A stretch of 64,000 nucleotides of DNA, taken from assembly GCA_019418225.1 (NCBI GenBank), contig DYCF01000015.1, positions 1-64,000 on the forward strand, given 5' to 3'. The notes below the pieces were generated by a model. The model made no database searches. It saw only the letters and a list, made by a program, of their open reading frames with translations, and was not told the DNA's origin. The DNA comes from Clostridiales bacterium. GTDB lineage: Bacteria > Bacillota > Clostridia > Lachnospirales > Cellulosilyticaceae. The position numbers and the translations under genes are program-made. Below, piece after piece: positions 36,901 to 44,032 of this stretch. Position 1 is the first letter of the stretch, and each line of letters begins with the position of its first letter.

Positions 36901-39595
36901 TTCCTGTAATGCAAGCATTACCTGTCATATTTAAAGTAGCATTATTTAAATTAATACCACCACCTAATCCATTAGTATTCTTATTATTCTTAATACAGGC
37001 CCCCTCTTGCATGTTTAATGTACCTTGAGCCGTTAACATTACAGCTGCCTGTGAATTGATACTATTTTCTTCTTTATTGCCATCAATGGTAATATTTTTG
37101 AGGGTTAAAGTTGTGCCATTTACCTTTATCATTGCACCTGAATAGGCATAATACCTTAGCAATCTTGTATATTCTGGTAGCTCCCATTCCTCATCTTGGC
37201 TCTCTACTGTAATCTGACCACATACAATAATATCTAACGCTAAGTCTTCTTCCTTCTTATACTGCTCAACTAATTCTTTTGCCTTAGTAATTGTTTTGAC
37301 TGGTGTCGCAATGCTTAAGCCGTCGTTTGCATCGTCTCCTACACCTACACCTAATTTGCTATCCGCCTTATCGCCATTTAAATAAATCGCCTCTACGTCC
37401 TCGTCCCTAATAATATTAATATTATTAGGACTTTGATTATCTACTAAAGAGAGATTTGCGACAAGTGTTGCACCGCCCTTAAAATTTGCCAAGGTAGCCT
37501 TCATCACTTCATTGCCCTTTACAACTGGGCGGCTGCTATCATTGGCAAATCCTGACCCACAACTTATTTGATAGGGTTTCTCTGGCCATTCAAAAGATGT
37601 CTGTCCTAATTCTAATGGATAATTCTTATTTCCTATATAAATGATATCTGTAATACTGCTTGTGCCTAAGATTTTCATCTTCCCTTGTAAATAAACATCT
37701 TCACTAGTTTCAGACCCATTGTCTGCTATTGTTCCACCATATACATTAAATTCACCTGTTGCGCTTACTTTAATAGCTTGATTTTTACACTTAGTAATTG
37801 TCCCACCATACATGTTGACACTGCCTTGTTTTAAATCAATTCCTGCCCCTAAAGTATTTGTAATTGTGCCACCTTCTAGCAATAAACTCCCAGCATTTAT
37901 AATAATGCCACCTTCTAGTAAGACATCTTGTGCTACTGTCACATTATAATTCCCATCAATTGTAAAAAGTTCTCCTTTATAGTTCGCATCTCGTTTTATA
38001 ATCATTTTCTCAGGAATGTTGCAATTACTTTCTATTTTTGCGCCACTTCCAATGATACAAATGGTATTTAAGTCATTGGCATAGCATATTTGAAGAGCGG
38101 TCTCTAAATTTCTAACAGCCTTAGCACTAGTAAGACCGGTATTTCCATTATCCCCATCTGCACCATTTACAAAAACTACACCACTATCTCCCAATATATA
38201 GCTTCTAGATGCTTCATTATAATAAAGGGTGTAAAGAATATTGTTACTCGTTACCTCAAAAAGTGCTAACGCCTCTTCGCTCAGCATATCACCTTTTACA
38301 ACAATATCTCCTATGTCAAAATTCATAACATTTAGTTTAATGGACTTTGTAGGTTCTGAAGTTAATATTAAGGGATAAGCCTCATTTATAAGTGATACAG
38401 TTCCTTTTAACTGAGCCTTCCCGCCAACTAACATTTCACCTTGACTTTTTATGCCACCTCCAATGCAGCTGGTATCATTTATACTGAGCTTTCCTTCGTT
38501 TAAAATACTCTGCTGCGTTGATGCGTCTACAATATTAATATTTTCAAGTCTCATACTTCCTTTAATATCAAGTAGCGGACCTGTAAAGCCAGTACTTCTC
38601 TTAATAGTTTCATCAGACCAAGTCTCCGACTCCTCTATAAGCAAGGTGTCACATACAGTAATAGATGTCACTCCCGCCATTTGAGCTTTAAGTTCTTGTG
38701 CTCTTTTAAAGCTTCTTACTGCGGTCTCAGGGCTTATACCTGCATATGTATCATCCCCATTAGATGCTAAATAGACCGTATCAATGACCGTCTTTTTTCT
38801 TAGCGTCATTATACCGTCTTCTATGTAAGTTTCAAAACTGCCATTTTCTGTCTCCAAAATATTTTTAAGCTTAATGCAGCTCTGAATTTCTAATGCTGAA
38901 TAACTGGTTTGTGCAATTGGGGTACCTTCCTCTACTTTTTCTAATGCAACAAAATAAACACGTTCTTCTGGTAGCATAGCTGTAAAATTAATTGGCTTTG
39001 CACCTACTTCTAACATGGCATAAGTTGTCTCATCTCTGAATTGGACCGCTTCATCAATGTTTACTTGTCCGCCCTCTGTTACTGTAATAATAGGTGTATC
39101 ACTGCCACCCCCTGCCAATGTAATATTTCTTAATGTTAAGGTCCCATCACCGCCTACTAAGAAAATATTTCCTGCATGAGCCTTTTCCCTAACAATATCT
39201 AGTGTCTTTCCCTTTCCATCTACCACTAAATCCTCCCCACTAATAATATAGGGATTCATACAATAAATCGTCGCACACTCACCTGCTAGTGCTATAGCTT
39301 TTTCTAACGTCAAAACCGGATTACTTACAGACGTTCCATCATTTTCATCATTCCCTGCTGCAATGGTTGTGTACCCATCTGTTGTGGTACTTTCTTCTTC
39401 ATTTGGATTCCAGTATACATAGGCAAGCTCCGTATTCGGGTTAAGCGCTACTGCTTCACCTGTTGTCAATTCATTTTGAATATTTGCCTTAACCTGTTCT
39501 TCTAAGCTCTGCTCAGCAGTAATATTAGGTAGCGCAGATATGCTTATACATAGTACAAGGATTACGGCTATGATTTTAAGAATTTTGTGTTTCAT
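30932..39595 (-). CDS. Giant secreted beta-helix surface protein with three SLH repeats
   Basis: 2887 aa. Signal peptide (1-28). Seven widely spaced copies of a pectate-lyase-like opening module (for example VYLASNGDDTYAG, VFVNGADGDNGNTG, VYFIDGEKGRDTNTG, VYLDPKEGKADNSG, each followed by P-V-x-x-L-x-x-A), each leading into a right-handed beta-helix stretch. Residues about 860-1190 carry many GGGI and N-x-A repeats like those of chlamydial Pmp proteins. The C-terminal part has Ig-like and InlB/Flg_new-type domains (YYTLILMHNDGTG; LYARWTKKNY), a Ser/Gly linker, and three SLH repeats (from about 2700). Adhesin, sugar-binding or S-layer role is likely. GGGGGG precedes the ATG. Confidence 0.88.
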   Translation of the reverse strand: MKHKILKIIAVILVLCISISALPNITAEQSLEEQVKANIQNELTTGEAVALNPNTELAYVYWNPNEEESTTTDGYTTIAAGNDENDGTSVSNPVLTLEKAIALAGECATIYCMNPYIISGEDLVVDGKGKTLDIVREKAHAGNIFLVGGDGTLTLRNITLAGGGSDTPIITVTEGGQVNIDEAVQFRDETTYAMLEVGAKPINFTAMLPEERVYFVALEKVEEGTPIAQTSYSALEIQSCIKLKNILETENGSFETYIEDGIMTLRKKTVIDTVYLASNGDDTYAGISPETAVRSFKRAQELKAQMAGVTSITVCDTLLIEESETWSDETIKRSTGFTGPLLDIKGSMRLENINIVDASTQQSILNEGKLSINDTSCIGGGIKSQGEMLVGGKAQLKGTVSLINEAYPLILTSEPTKSIKLNVMNFDIGDIVVKGDMLSEEALALFEVTSNNILYTLYYNEASRSYILGDSGVVFVNGADGDNGNTGLTSAKAVRNLETALQICYANDLNTICIIGSGAKIESNCNIPEKMIIKRDANYKGELFTIDGNYNVTVAQDVLLEGGIIINAGSLLLEGGTITNTLGAGIDLKQGSVNMYGGTITKCKNQAIKVSATGEFNVYGGTIADNGSETSEDVYLQGKMKILGTSSITDIIYIGNKNYPLELGQTSFEWPEKPYQISCGSGFANDSSRPVVKGNEVMKATLANFKGGATLVANLSLVDNQSPNNINIIRDEDVEAIYLNGDKADSKLGVGVGDDANDGLSIATPVKTITKAKELVEQYKKEEDLALDIIVCGQITVESQDEEWELPEYTRLLRYYAYSGAMIKVNGTTLTLKNITIDGNKEENSINSQAAVMLTAQGTLNMQEGACIKNNKNTNGLGGGINLNNATLNMTGNACITGNIAKQGGGVYGTKSTVNMSDTAQISINEVSEHGGGIYQNESELLMAEESSVRENTAAKMAGGIRQVNKSQAELTGSASVSYNIAESDVGGGIHQYGADNKVILRDQTSISYNEAREQNAGGICVASGSYLEMYDESSISYNVAKRSQNVSYGGGIYSSGDIMMTDKASVHDNSTGYGGGIWLNSSSTSKLQGEVEIYNNVATKTAGGIGQSNNTKLALGESVVIRDNQAERGGGLYLSPDKDGLFAICNIYGNVVIKNNCAAAAGGGIWQAGGQLLLYDNVSISGNITQSSGGGIATQNGKLIINNQVSISGNEATSSGGGIYFQSSEMEMLGGQINGNKVEKGYGGGIYVYPSTVTYPLLIEGNISGNTDKLGSQVTVGAGSSLGIGKGALIVQGSIYLDQDATIKIVRSIIYPKALYEVQCANEEGERIVVQPDGSVLDAAQYLSNFSLITDKCMVLSKKDQNIVIDQVYFIDGEKGRDTNTGTTPKDAFATMEKVLSIIGNSSATIYVSGPINIKKDTKWDFPEKVQIYRYTGQSILGNTYDNFYGDLIKVENNSTLTIINGHLYGKRSEAEEINPSGSILNIAEGTVRLLENTILANNETENGVITQNGQLQLDGNVQIEGTIKLGEEKYIQVQNGAQIKEGIILDVTAPETKPVLVKYEDARKVNVDDFMLSEALNAQWILMKEEETITVVEKGKVYLDPKEGKADNSGLTVSYPVQTLEAAMQVAQKTGATSICILNPVTISEDISLEAYHYVQQGDWHEPLFTISGNASSQGTLRLKAGCKLQSADKSVAVCVTAGDLIIEDADVQIEGAINLKKDKYITRTNLNKEVLLNYQIQMENPKLGDIVVKYTCTENADNEAVESYLLEDEVVSHFRLEMKEQTLRLSNLEAVYVDTKEGSDEPSRNAGTREKPLKSLEQAYKYLQEAGGKIYVMQPIEIASSVRLTDTSYSEGEDISTLIKNNGQVEIIGLCTDYLFKVTERGALTLETITIESNLEEALQGQLVNIASGGEFITHKGTVLKYNLNAAGIPAIKNAGTMTCYGGTLINVNEKNEGMQVAISQEGILNLAPTDEKVDLGNDKIKLAKNHFIQMQKPWQGTMISLDVEAAAIGDKVITFTDAAMPKGESAWDQVKCFSLSDDNKTLVQDGQNTHVLIIAEALSVVEAPKDYLGQIGEQVEFVVKCNASIHVEKTKISISDNKDTKVENFSLNTEENSIVIPVTISEETIGTYTVTMQYMSGIEVSSFVLSAYEVAYGTEENKLIARASLTETPHEETAKLKIYSGYNTVSMLTVSHKSLKAVTEGFEPELVADIKAALEEQDCFAVAVPIETYVDGTGVLEIKLSNSNLLSDKMQGEIILEGLTLRQSDTNSSQSDIKIPFETKAVTGAVIRIEKNNVLEEEVSLKAEQGGQVYKLTADEHLRISYIEDIPAGKYSIWRGEMPTGKVIEVKEGQLSKLTLRYYTLILMHNDGTGASTEKEVLNGTYYGDVLEALSREGFYFEGYYTKAEGGEKYESEQIVNLEEPERLYARWTKKNYALEVSEESQDSPLVYGYAEKMPMRFIIRNTGNVLITQLQVSLDVGTNFELEHLEKQQLAPGELAEVIVRPKLGLAAGIYSAQLEITSKETQAECRVIQEIQKAVPEVILTAPSDEMTYVYQGEKLPNLKGTAVYKGNEVAGTLTWEKPEAIIEQSGEYIWKFIPEVYQNYETVSGKVLIQVKGNKPSDGGNSSGSSSSGGNIEKEEIIRREENYSAPINEGEVPYYIQDGERVVIGFSMALDNTLKYMAPPNQEVYTMNNPKYFKDIEGHWAKSAIDFITAREVFVGVTNEIFKPNGDMTRGMIVTVLGRLYERSYEPITLSSLRSFDDVSETAYYAKYIAWAKENDLIEGRTSKIFDPNASITREEFAKMLYKFSRKLGEDIRANEDALGIMEDQDDISDWAVESVAYCIEASLMKGSGNQLRPRDFVTRAECAQVLERYIKMIVSHNC

Positions 39596-39839
39596 AAGTC
39601 CCCCCTATTTATACATCTTATATAGTTACTTGTTGTACTACAGATTCCACACCCATCATTTTCAATTTGCTGAATGCCTTACCGTGTAAAATCTATATAA
39701 ATAGTTCTTTTATTAAGTATATAACAATTTCACCATATAATAAATATAATTTTCAAACTATTACACAAAATTCTATCGACACCCATTGATATTTTATAAA
39801 AATCTTCTAATTATTTAGTTAATTTATTTGAATATATTA
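39596..39839. other. Intergenic region upstream of the giant SLH gene
   Basis: A/T-rich spacer; together with the next terminator it makes a 319-bp gap. No gene or firm promoter could be placed on the minus strand. Confidence 0.6.
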
Positions 39840-39883
39840 AAAGTGCTACCGCCAAATTAGTTATAACTTGACGATAACACTTT
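39840..39883 (-). terminator. Terminator after the SGNH esterase gene
   Basis: AAAGTGTTATCG / CGGTAGCACTTT stem (two G-U pairs), T-run on the minus strand, 31 bp after the stop at 39915. Confidence 0.75.
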
Positions 39884-39914
39884 CTTTTCGTTAATTATGC
39901 GATTGTATAATCTC

Positions 39915-40868
39915 TTATTTTGTATCCGCTACTTCTTCTGACTGAATATACTCAGCAAGTTGTAAATCAAGTGCTTTAACAGACGCTGCTACAAGGCCAC
40001 TTACTAATGTTGCACCTTTTGTACTTAAATGTGTGTTATCTATAATCATTTCGCCATTGCTTTCTTTGAGTGCATGTAAAGCAGCTGTTGCCTCTGCCCC
40101 TCCTTCAGCAAAAACTTCTAAATAAAGGTCTACTGTTTGACTCATTAAGTCAATATATGGTACTTGATATGCTTCTGCTAAACTTTCTAATGCTTCCTTA
40201 TATGGCACATGATCTTTGTAACTTGCCTTACCACTTGATGAACGTCTTGTAATTGGTGAGATAAGCACTGGTACTGCACCTTTTTCAAGTGCTGGCTCAA
40301 TATATTTATGTATCATAAACCATTCATAGCTATACTCGCCTGCTTCATTTTTTCCTTCTTCATCTAATGTTGTTAAATCTAAGCCTGGTTTTGTTTCTCT
40401 TCCATCATTTTTTTGATCATTATGACCAAACTGGATAAATAGATAGTCACCTTCACTTAATTCATTTAAGAGCTTTGTATAGTATGCTTCTGTCACGAAG
40501 CTTCTTGAACTTCTTCCTGAAAGGGCAAGGTTATGAATGGTTACCTTGTCATTAAAATAATCACCAAGGCGCATACCCCAGCCTTGTCTATCTAATGTTG
40601 TTACAGTTGACTCTGGATATTCACATACCGTTGAATCACCTATTAAATATACATTGCCACTAAATTCAAATGAATTTGGCTCATATGGATTTGCTTGCAA
40701 GCTGTCCCCATTTACTTGTAAGCTACTCTCTGTTGTTAAACTGTTCATAGCATTCTTACATATACCCTCGCCATCGGCAGTTACTGCAAAGATATTACTA
40801 AAACAGTTAACGAAAATCATAGTAAATATCACAAACCAACTTACTATAGTTTTCTGATGTCTTTTCAT
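39915..40868 (-). CDS. SGNH/GDSL hydrolase, rhamnogalacturonan acetylesterase-like (CE12-type)
   Basis: 317 aa. N-terminal hydrophobic signal/anchor (about 8-28). Block I LIGDSTVCEYPES (nucleophile Ser), block II LSGRSSRSF (Gly/Ser), block III FIQFGHNDQKN (Asn), block V DNTHLSTKG (Asp/His). This layout matches rhamnogalacturonan acetylesterases that deacetylate pectin, and pectin or plant-wall use fits an SLH-bearing clostridium. ATG follows a GGAGGAAG site. Monocistronic; upstream spacer is A/T-rich. Confidence 0.88.
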   Translation of the reverse strand: MKRHQKTIVSWFVIFTMIFVNCFSNIFAVTADGEGICKNAMNSLTTESSLQVNGDSLQANPYEPNSFEFSGNVYLIGDSTVCEYPESTVTTLDRQGWGMRLGDYFNDKVTIHNLALSGRSSRSFVTEAYYTKLLNELSEGDYLFIQFGHNDQKNDGRETKPGLDLTTLDEEGKNEAGEYSYEWFMIHKYIEPALEKGAVPVLISPITRRSSSGKASYKDHVPYKEALESLAEAYQVPYIDLMSQTVDLYLEVFAEGGAEATAALHALKESNGEMIIDNTHLSTKGATLVSGLVAASVKALDLQLAEYIQSEEVADTK

Positions 40869-41157
40869 ATTCTTCCTCCAACATATTCTATTTTCCTGTA
40901 AATATAAATTTCAACTTTATAGATTACTTCTCTATTCTTTTGAAAAACATTTACGCACCCATTATATCTTTTTTCATTGTATTTTTTAACACCTTTCGAC
41001 AAAATTTTTCCCTCTAATATAAATATTCGTTAATTTTATATATTTTTTCTATAGTCACTTTTATACAATTGTGCATTTTCAACATATATATAGCCTGTGT
41101 TGCTATACTTTCTTTCAGACAGCCTCTTCTTATACTTAAACTTTCTAATCTATTTAG
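40869..41157. other. Intergenic region upstream of the SGNH gene
   Basis: A/T-rich, no open frame of note. It should hold the promoter of the minus-strand esterase gene, but I cannot assign its boxes with confidence. Confidence 0.55.
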
Positions 41158-41195
41158 AAAAAAAGGCCTTGAGTAAAATATACTCAAAGCCCTTT
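41158..41195 (-). terminator. Terminator after the BFD-like ferredoxin gene
   Basis: AAAGGGCTTTGAGTA / TACTCAAGGCCTTT stem followed by a T7 run on the minus strand, nine bases after the stop at 41204. Confidence 0.88.
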
Positions 41196-41203
41196 GCTTA
41201 ATC

Positions 41204-41386
41204 TTATTTCTTTTTAATCATTTCAAACAACTTCTGTTTACATCTTGTGCCCTTACACGCACCTCTTCCTGCACCTGTTGCATGTCCGATTTTGTCTACA
41301 GTGTCTGCACCTTTATCAATGGCTTTTTGAACTGTTTCCTTTGACACATACTTACATAAACAAACTTTTTCATCTGTTTCACTCAT
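41204..41386 (-). CDS. BFD-like [2Fe-2S] protein
   Basis: 60 aa from the ATG at 41386, which has AAAGGAGG in front; the frame is open upstream to 41485 with no ribosome site. Four Cys: VCLCKYVS near the start and GACKGTRCK at the end (C-x-C and C-x4-C), the ligand set of bacterioferritin-associated ferredoxins and related [2Fe-2S] domains. Likely a small electron carrier or Fe-S-binding partner. Downstream of the M20 gene; may be co-transcribed. Confidence 0.85.
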   Translation of the reverse strand: MSETDEKVCLCKYVSKETVQKAIDKGADTVDKIGHATGAGRGACKGTRCKQKLFEMIKKK

Positions 41387-41514
41387 TGCTAAAGCCTCCT
41401 TTGAAATTTCACTCTCAAATTCCTGCTTCCTTCCCTTATTATTTTCTCCAATCAAAATATAAGGATACAATGTAAGTTTCACCATTCATATTCGTGCGCT
41501 CATTTATTTATTTT

Positions 41515-42699
41515 TTATTTATTATTTTTTAACCACATGACTGCACTATAAGCATGTATCGCTGCACCTGTAGGTAATATATCTTCATTAAACATAACTT
41601 TTTCGCTATGCATTGGTTCGCCAAATAAACTGTTTTCTGTTTTAGTACCTGCACCTAGCATGACATATAAGCTTGGTACTTCGTAAGAATAAGAAGCAAA
41701 GTCTTCTGAGCCCATGCCCCCACTCTCAAATAAAATAACAGCCTGTTCACCTACTACATCTTTCATATAATTAGTTACTTCATGTGCTAATTGATCATCA
41801 TTCTTTAATGGAGGCACTGAAGATAACTCTATGAGCTGTGCTTCTCCTCTAAACATTTTAGCAGTTGATGTCACAATATCATTCATTCGATTAAATATGA
41901 ATTCACCAACTTCTTTATCTAAGCTTCTAATAGTCCCTTCCATAATCACTTCTCCAGGTATAATGTTAGCTGCATCTCCACCAACAAATTTACCGATTGT
42001 TACTACGGCTGACTTTGTAGCTGATATTTCCCTCGTAATAATTTCTTGTAAAGCTAAATAAATATGTGCTGCTATATTGATTGGGTCTACACCTAGCTCA
42101 GGCATTGCCCCATGACATCCAGTTCCTTTGACAACAATTCTAAATCTATTGCATCCTGCTATACTTGTTCCTAAACCACATAATACCACATTAGAAGGTG
42201 TGCCAGAATGCACATGCATTGCCATAGCCGCATCTACCTTAGGATTTTCAAGTACGCCTGCTTTTAACATGCTTTTAGCGCCTGTAAATCCTTCTTCATC
42301 CGGTTGGAAAACTAATTTAACAGTACCTTCTATTAAGTCTTGATTTTGTTTAAGCAATCTTGCTGCACCTAAAAGCATCGCAGTGTGCATATCATGACCG
42401 CATGAATGCATACAACCATTTGTTGCTTTAAAATCACATGCATTGGCTTCTGCCATTGGTAATGCATCCATATCTGCTCTTAATAAAAATGTTTTCCCAG
42501 GTTTATTTCCTTCAATTGTTGCAACTATCCCACTTTCACATATTTCCTGAGGATCATAGCCAAACTCTCTTAACTTCTCCATCACATATGCTTTTGTCTC
42601 AGGTAGCTTAGTGCCAACCTCCGGATTACTATGAATTGTTCTTCTATATCCTATGATATCTTCTTTTATGAATTGGGCTTGTTCCATAAATTTATTCAT
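41515..42699 (-). CDS. M20-family amidohydrolase (hippurate/IAA-amino-acid hydrolase type)
   Basis: 394 aa. M20D metal-site motifs RADMDALPM (about 75-83) and MHSCGHDMHTAML (about 97-109, with the Cys that acts as a metal ligand), plus GMGSEDFASYS (about 331-341) with the second-half metal ligands. It cleaves N-acyl amino acids or related amides. Cytoplasmic, normal length, own start after a GAGGTGAC site. Substrate undefined. Confidence 0.92.
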   Translation of the reverse strand: MNKFMEQAQFIKEDIIGYRRTIHSNPEVGTKLPETKAYVMEKLREFGYDPQEICESGIVATIEGNKPGKTFLLRADMDALPMAEANACDFKATNGCMHSCGHDMHTAMLLGAARLLKQNQDLIEGTVKLVFQPDEEGFTGAKSMLKAGVLENPKVDAAMAMHVHSGTPSNVVLCGLGTSIAGCNRFRIVVKGTGCHGAMPELGVDPINIAAHIYLALQEIITREISATKSAVVTIGKFVGGDAANIIPGEVIMEGTIRSLDKEVGEFIFNRMNDIVTSTAKMFRGEAQLIELSSVPPLKNDDQLAHEVTNYMKDVVGEQAVILFESGGMGSEDFASYSYEVPSLYVMLGAGTKTENSLFGEPMHSEKVMFNEDILPTGAAIHAYSAVMWLKNNK

Positions 42700-42794
42700 A
42701 ATGTCACCTCATTTGTTCTTAAATTTAGTTTAATCTCCGTCTGTTTAATATCATATAACGAACTTATGAATATTTTATATTCATTTATAATATA

Positions 42795-42846
42795 GATTTC
42801 ACATTTATAAGTTTTAGTTATTCATAACTTTTAGTCATGTGAAATC
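42795..42846. repeat. 52-bp palindromic repeat, module 1 copy
   Basis: GATTTCACAT ... ATGTGAAATC, nearly identical to copies at 19890, 30791 and 48047; followed by a decayed module 2 start (ATTGAAAAAAACTATT). Lies between the M20 gene and the mannitol operon. Confidence 0.85.
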
Positions 42847-42920
42847 ATTGAAAAAAACTATTTACTGCATCACAATATAACACTATATTTTATTATCTGC
42901 TATAAGCTCACCCATTATTC

Positions 42921-42967
42921 AAAAAAAATCCTTGAACATTCTATTTCTAGTTGTTCAAGGATTTTTT
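42921..42967. terminator. Bidirectional terminator after the mannitol operon
   Basis: AAAAAATCCTTGAAC / GTTCAAGGATTTTTT stem with flanking A and T runs. Confidence 0.92.
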
Positions 42968-42976
42968 AAATTTATT

Positions 42977-43099
42977 TTAAAGCCCAATAATACTTCTTAC
43001 TTTACTATAGTTTAAATCAATATCATCTAAAATATTGCTATCTTGTGGAATTTTAGCAATCTCAGCCATAGAATTTCTTACACCTTTTTCTTTATTTAA
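42977..43099 (-). pseudogene. mtlD: Out-of-frame C-terminal remnant of mtlD
   Basis: In the +1 frame relative to the truncated mtlD there are 40 open codons ending in a stop at 42977. Their product (KEKGVRNSMAEIAK ... DIDLNYSKVRS) resembles the last 40 residues of MtlD as I remember the E. coli sequence: K-G-x-x-x-x-x-A-x-I, then a Ser, then Y near the end. The segment in between (about 40 residues) is missing. A direct repeat (TTAAA) at the junction could explain a slippage deletion. Confidence 0.65.
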
Positions 43100-44018
43100 T
43101 TAATCTATCATTCTCATTTAATTTTCTAAGTGGTTCTCTACCAACTCTTGCCACATCGTCTTTTAAATATGGATTCTTAAATCTATTAATAATTTTATCG
43201 ATATATTTAAGATGTGTTTCTTCATCAAATTGATATTTTTCAATTAATCCTTGACCACTTTCAATCATAGCTTTTTTAACGAAATCATAGATTACTTCAT
43301 CTTTAATGCTTTCATCTACAGTCTCATATCCTTTTAGATAGCCAAAATAAGCTGTGATTGCATGTCCTGTATTTAAAGTAAAGAGCTTTCTTTCAATGTA
43401 TGCCATTAAGTTATCTGCTAAATTCATACCTGCTATCTCAGGAATCTCACCTTTGAAGGCACTTCTTTCAACATTCCATTCATAGAAACCTTCTACCACT
43501 ACATCTAATATGTTTTCACTTTTTACTGGTGGTACAATGCGGTCTACTGAACAGTTAGGGAAGCCTACAAATTCTTCTAAATAAGCTAATTCCTCTTCCT
43601 CTAAATATTTTTTGATTTCTTCTTCTAATTGTGAAGATGCCTTAATAGCATTTTCACAAGCAATAATATTTAAAGGTATTGTAATTCCTTCTGATTTTCT
43701 TAACTTAATCCCATTTGCAAGCGTACTTGCTATTCTTGGTAAGACTACAGGACCAACTGCTGTCGTAATGATTTCAGCTTGTTTAATTTCTTCTAAAATA
43801 GCTTCACTTGTTGAAATCACGCCACTGATATTTTCAACTTTCTCATCATAACATGCCACATCCATCACATGAATGGTATAACATTTATCTTCATTTATTT
43901 TACTAATAATCTCTTCATTAACATCTGCGAATACCACATAATATCCTGCTTTTGAAAGTAATGCACCTATAAATCCTCTTCCAATATTACCTGCACCAAA
44001 TTGAATCGCTTTTTTCAT
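43092..44018 (-). pseudogene. mtlD: Mannitol-1-phosphate 5-dehydrogenase, C-terminally truncated
   Basis: 308 aa instead of about 380. NAD-binding QFGAGNIGRGF (N-terminus), family motifs TAVGPVVL, IIACEN, and NTGHAITAYFG (with the catalytic-region His), then DVARVGREPLRKLNENDRLIK followed at once by a stop. Normal MtlD continues from DRLIKP for a further helical domain. The lost part is recoverable out of frame just downstream (see the remnant feature), so this is an internal deletion, not a naturally short family member. Whether the residual protein folds is doubtful. Third gene of the mtl operon. Confidence 0.8.
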
Positions 44019-44032
44019 CCCTTGTCCCTCCG

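Noticed and set aside
35860..37000. Dense CCACCACC-type DNA repeats, possible assembly artefact
   Set aside because: The repeats are diverged and keep one open frame, so they look like a genuine protein repeat array.
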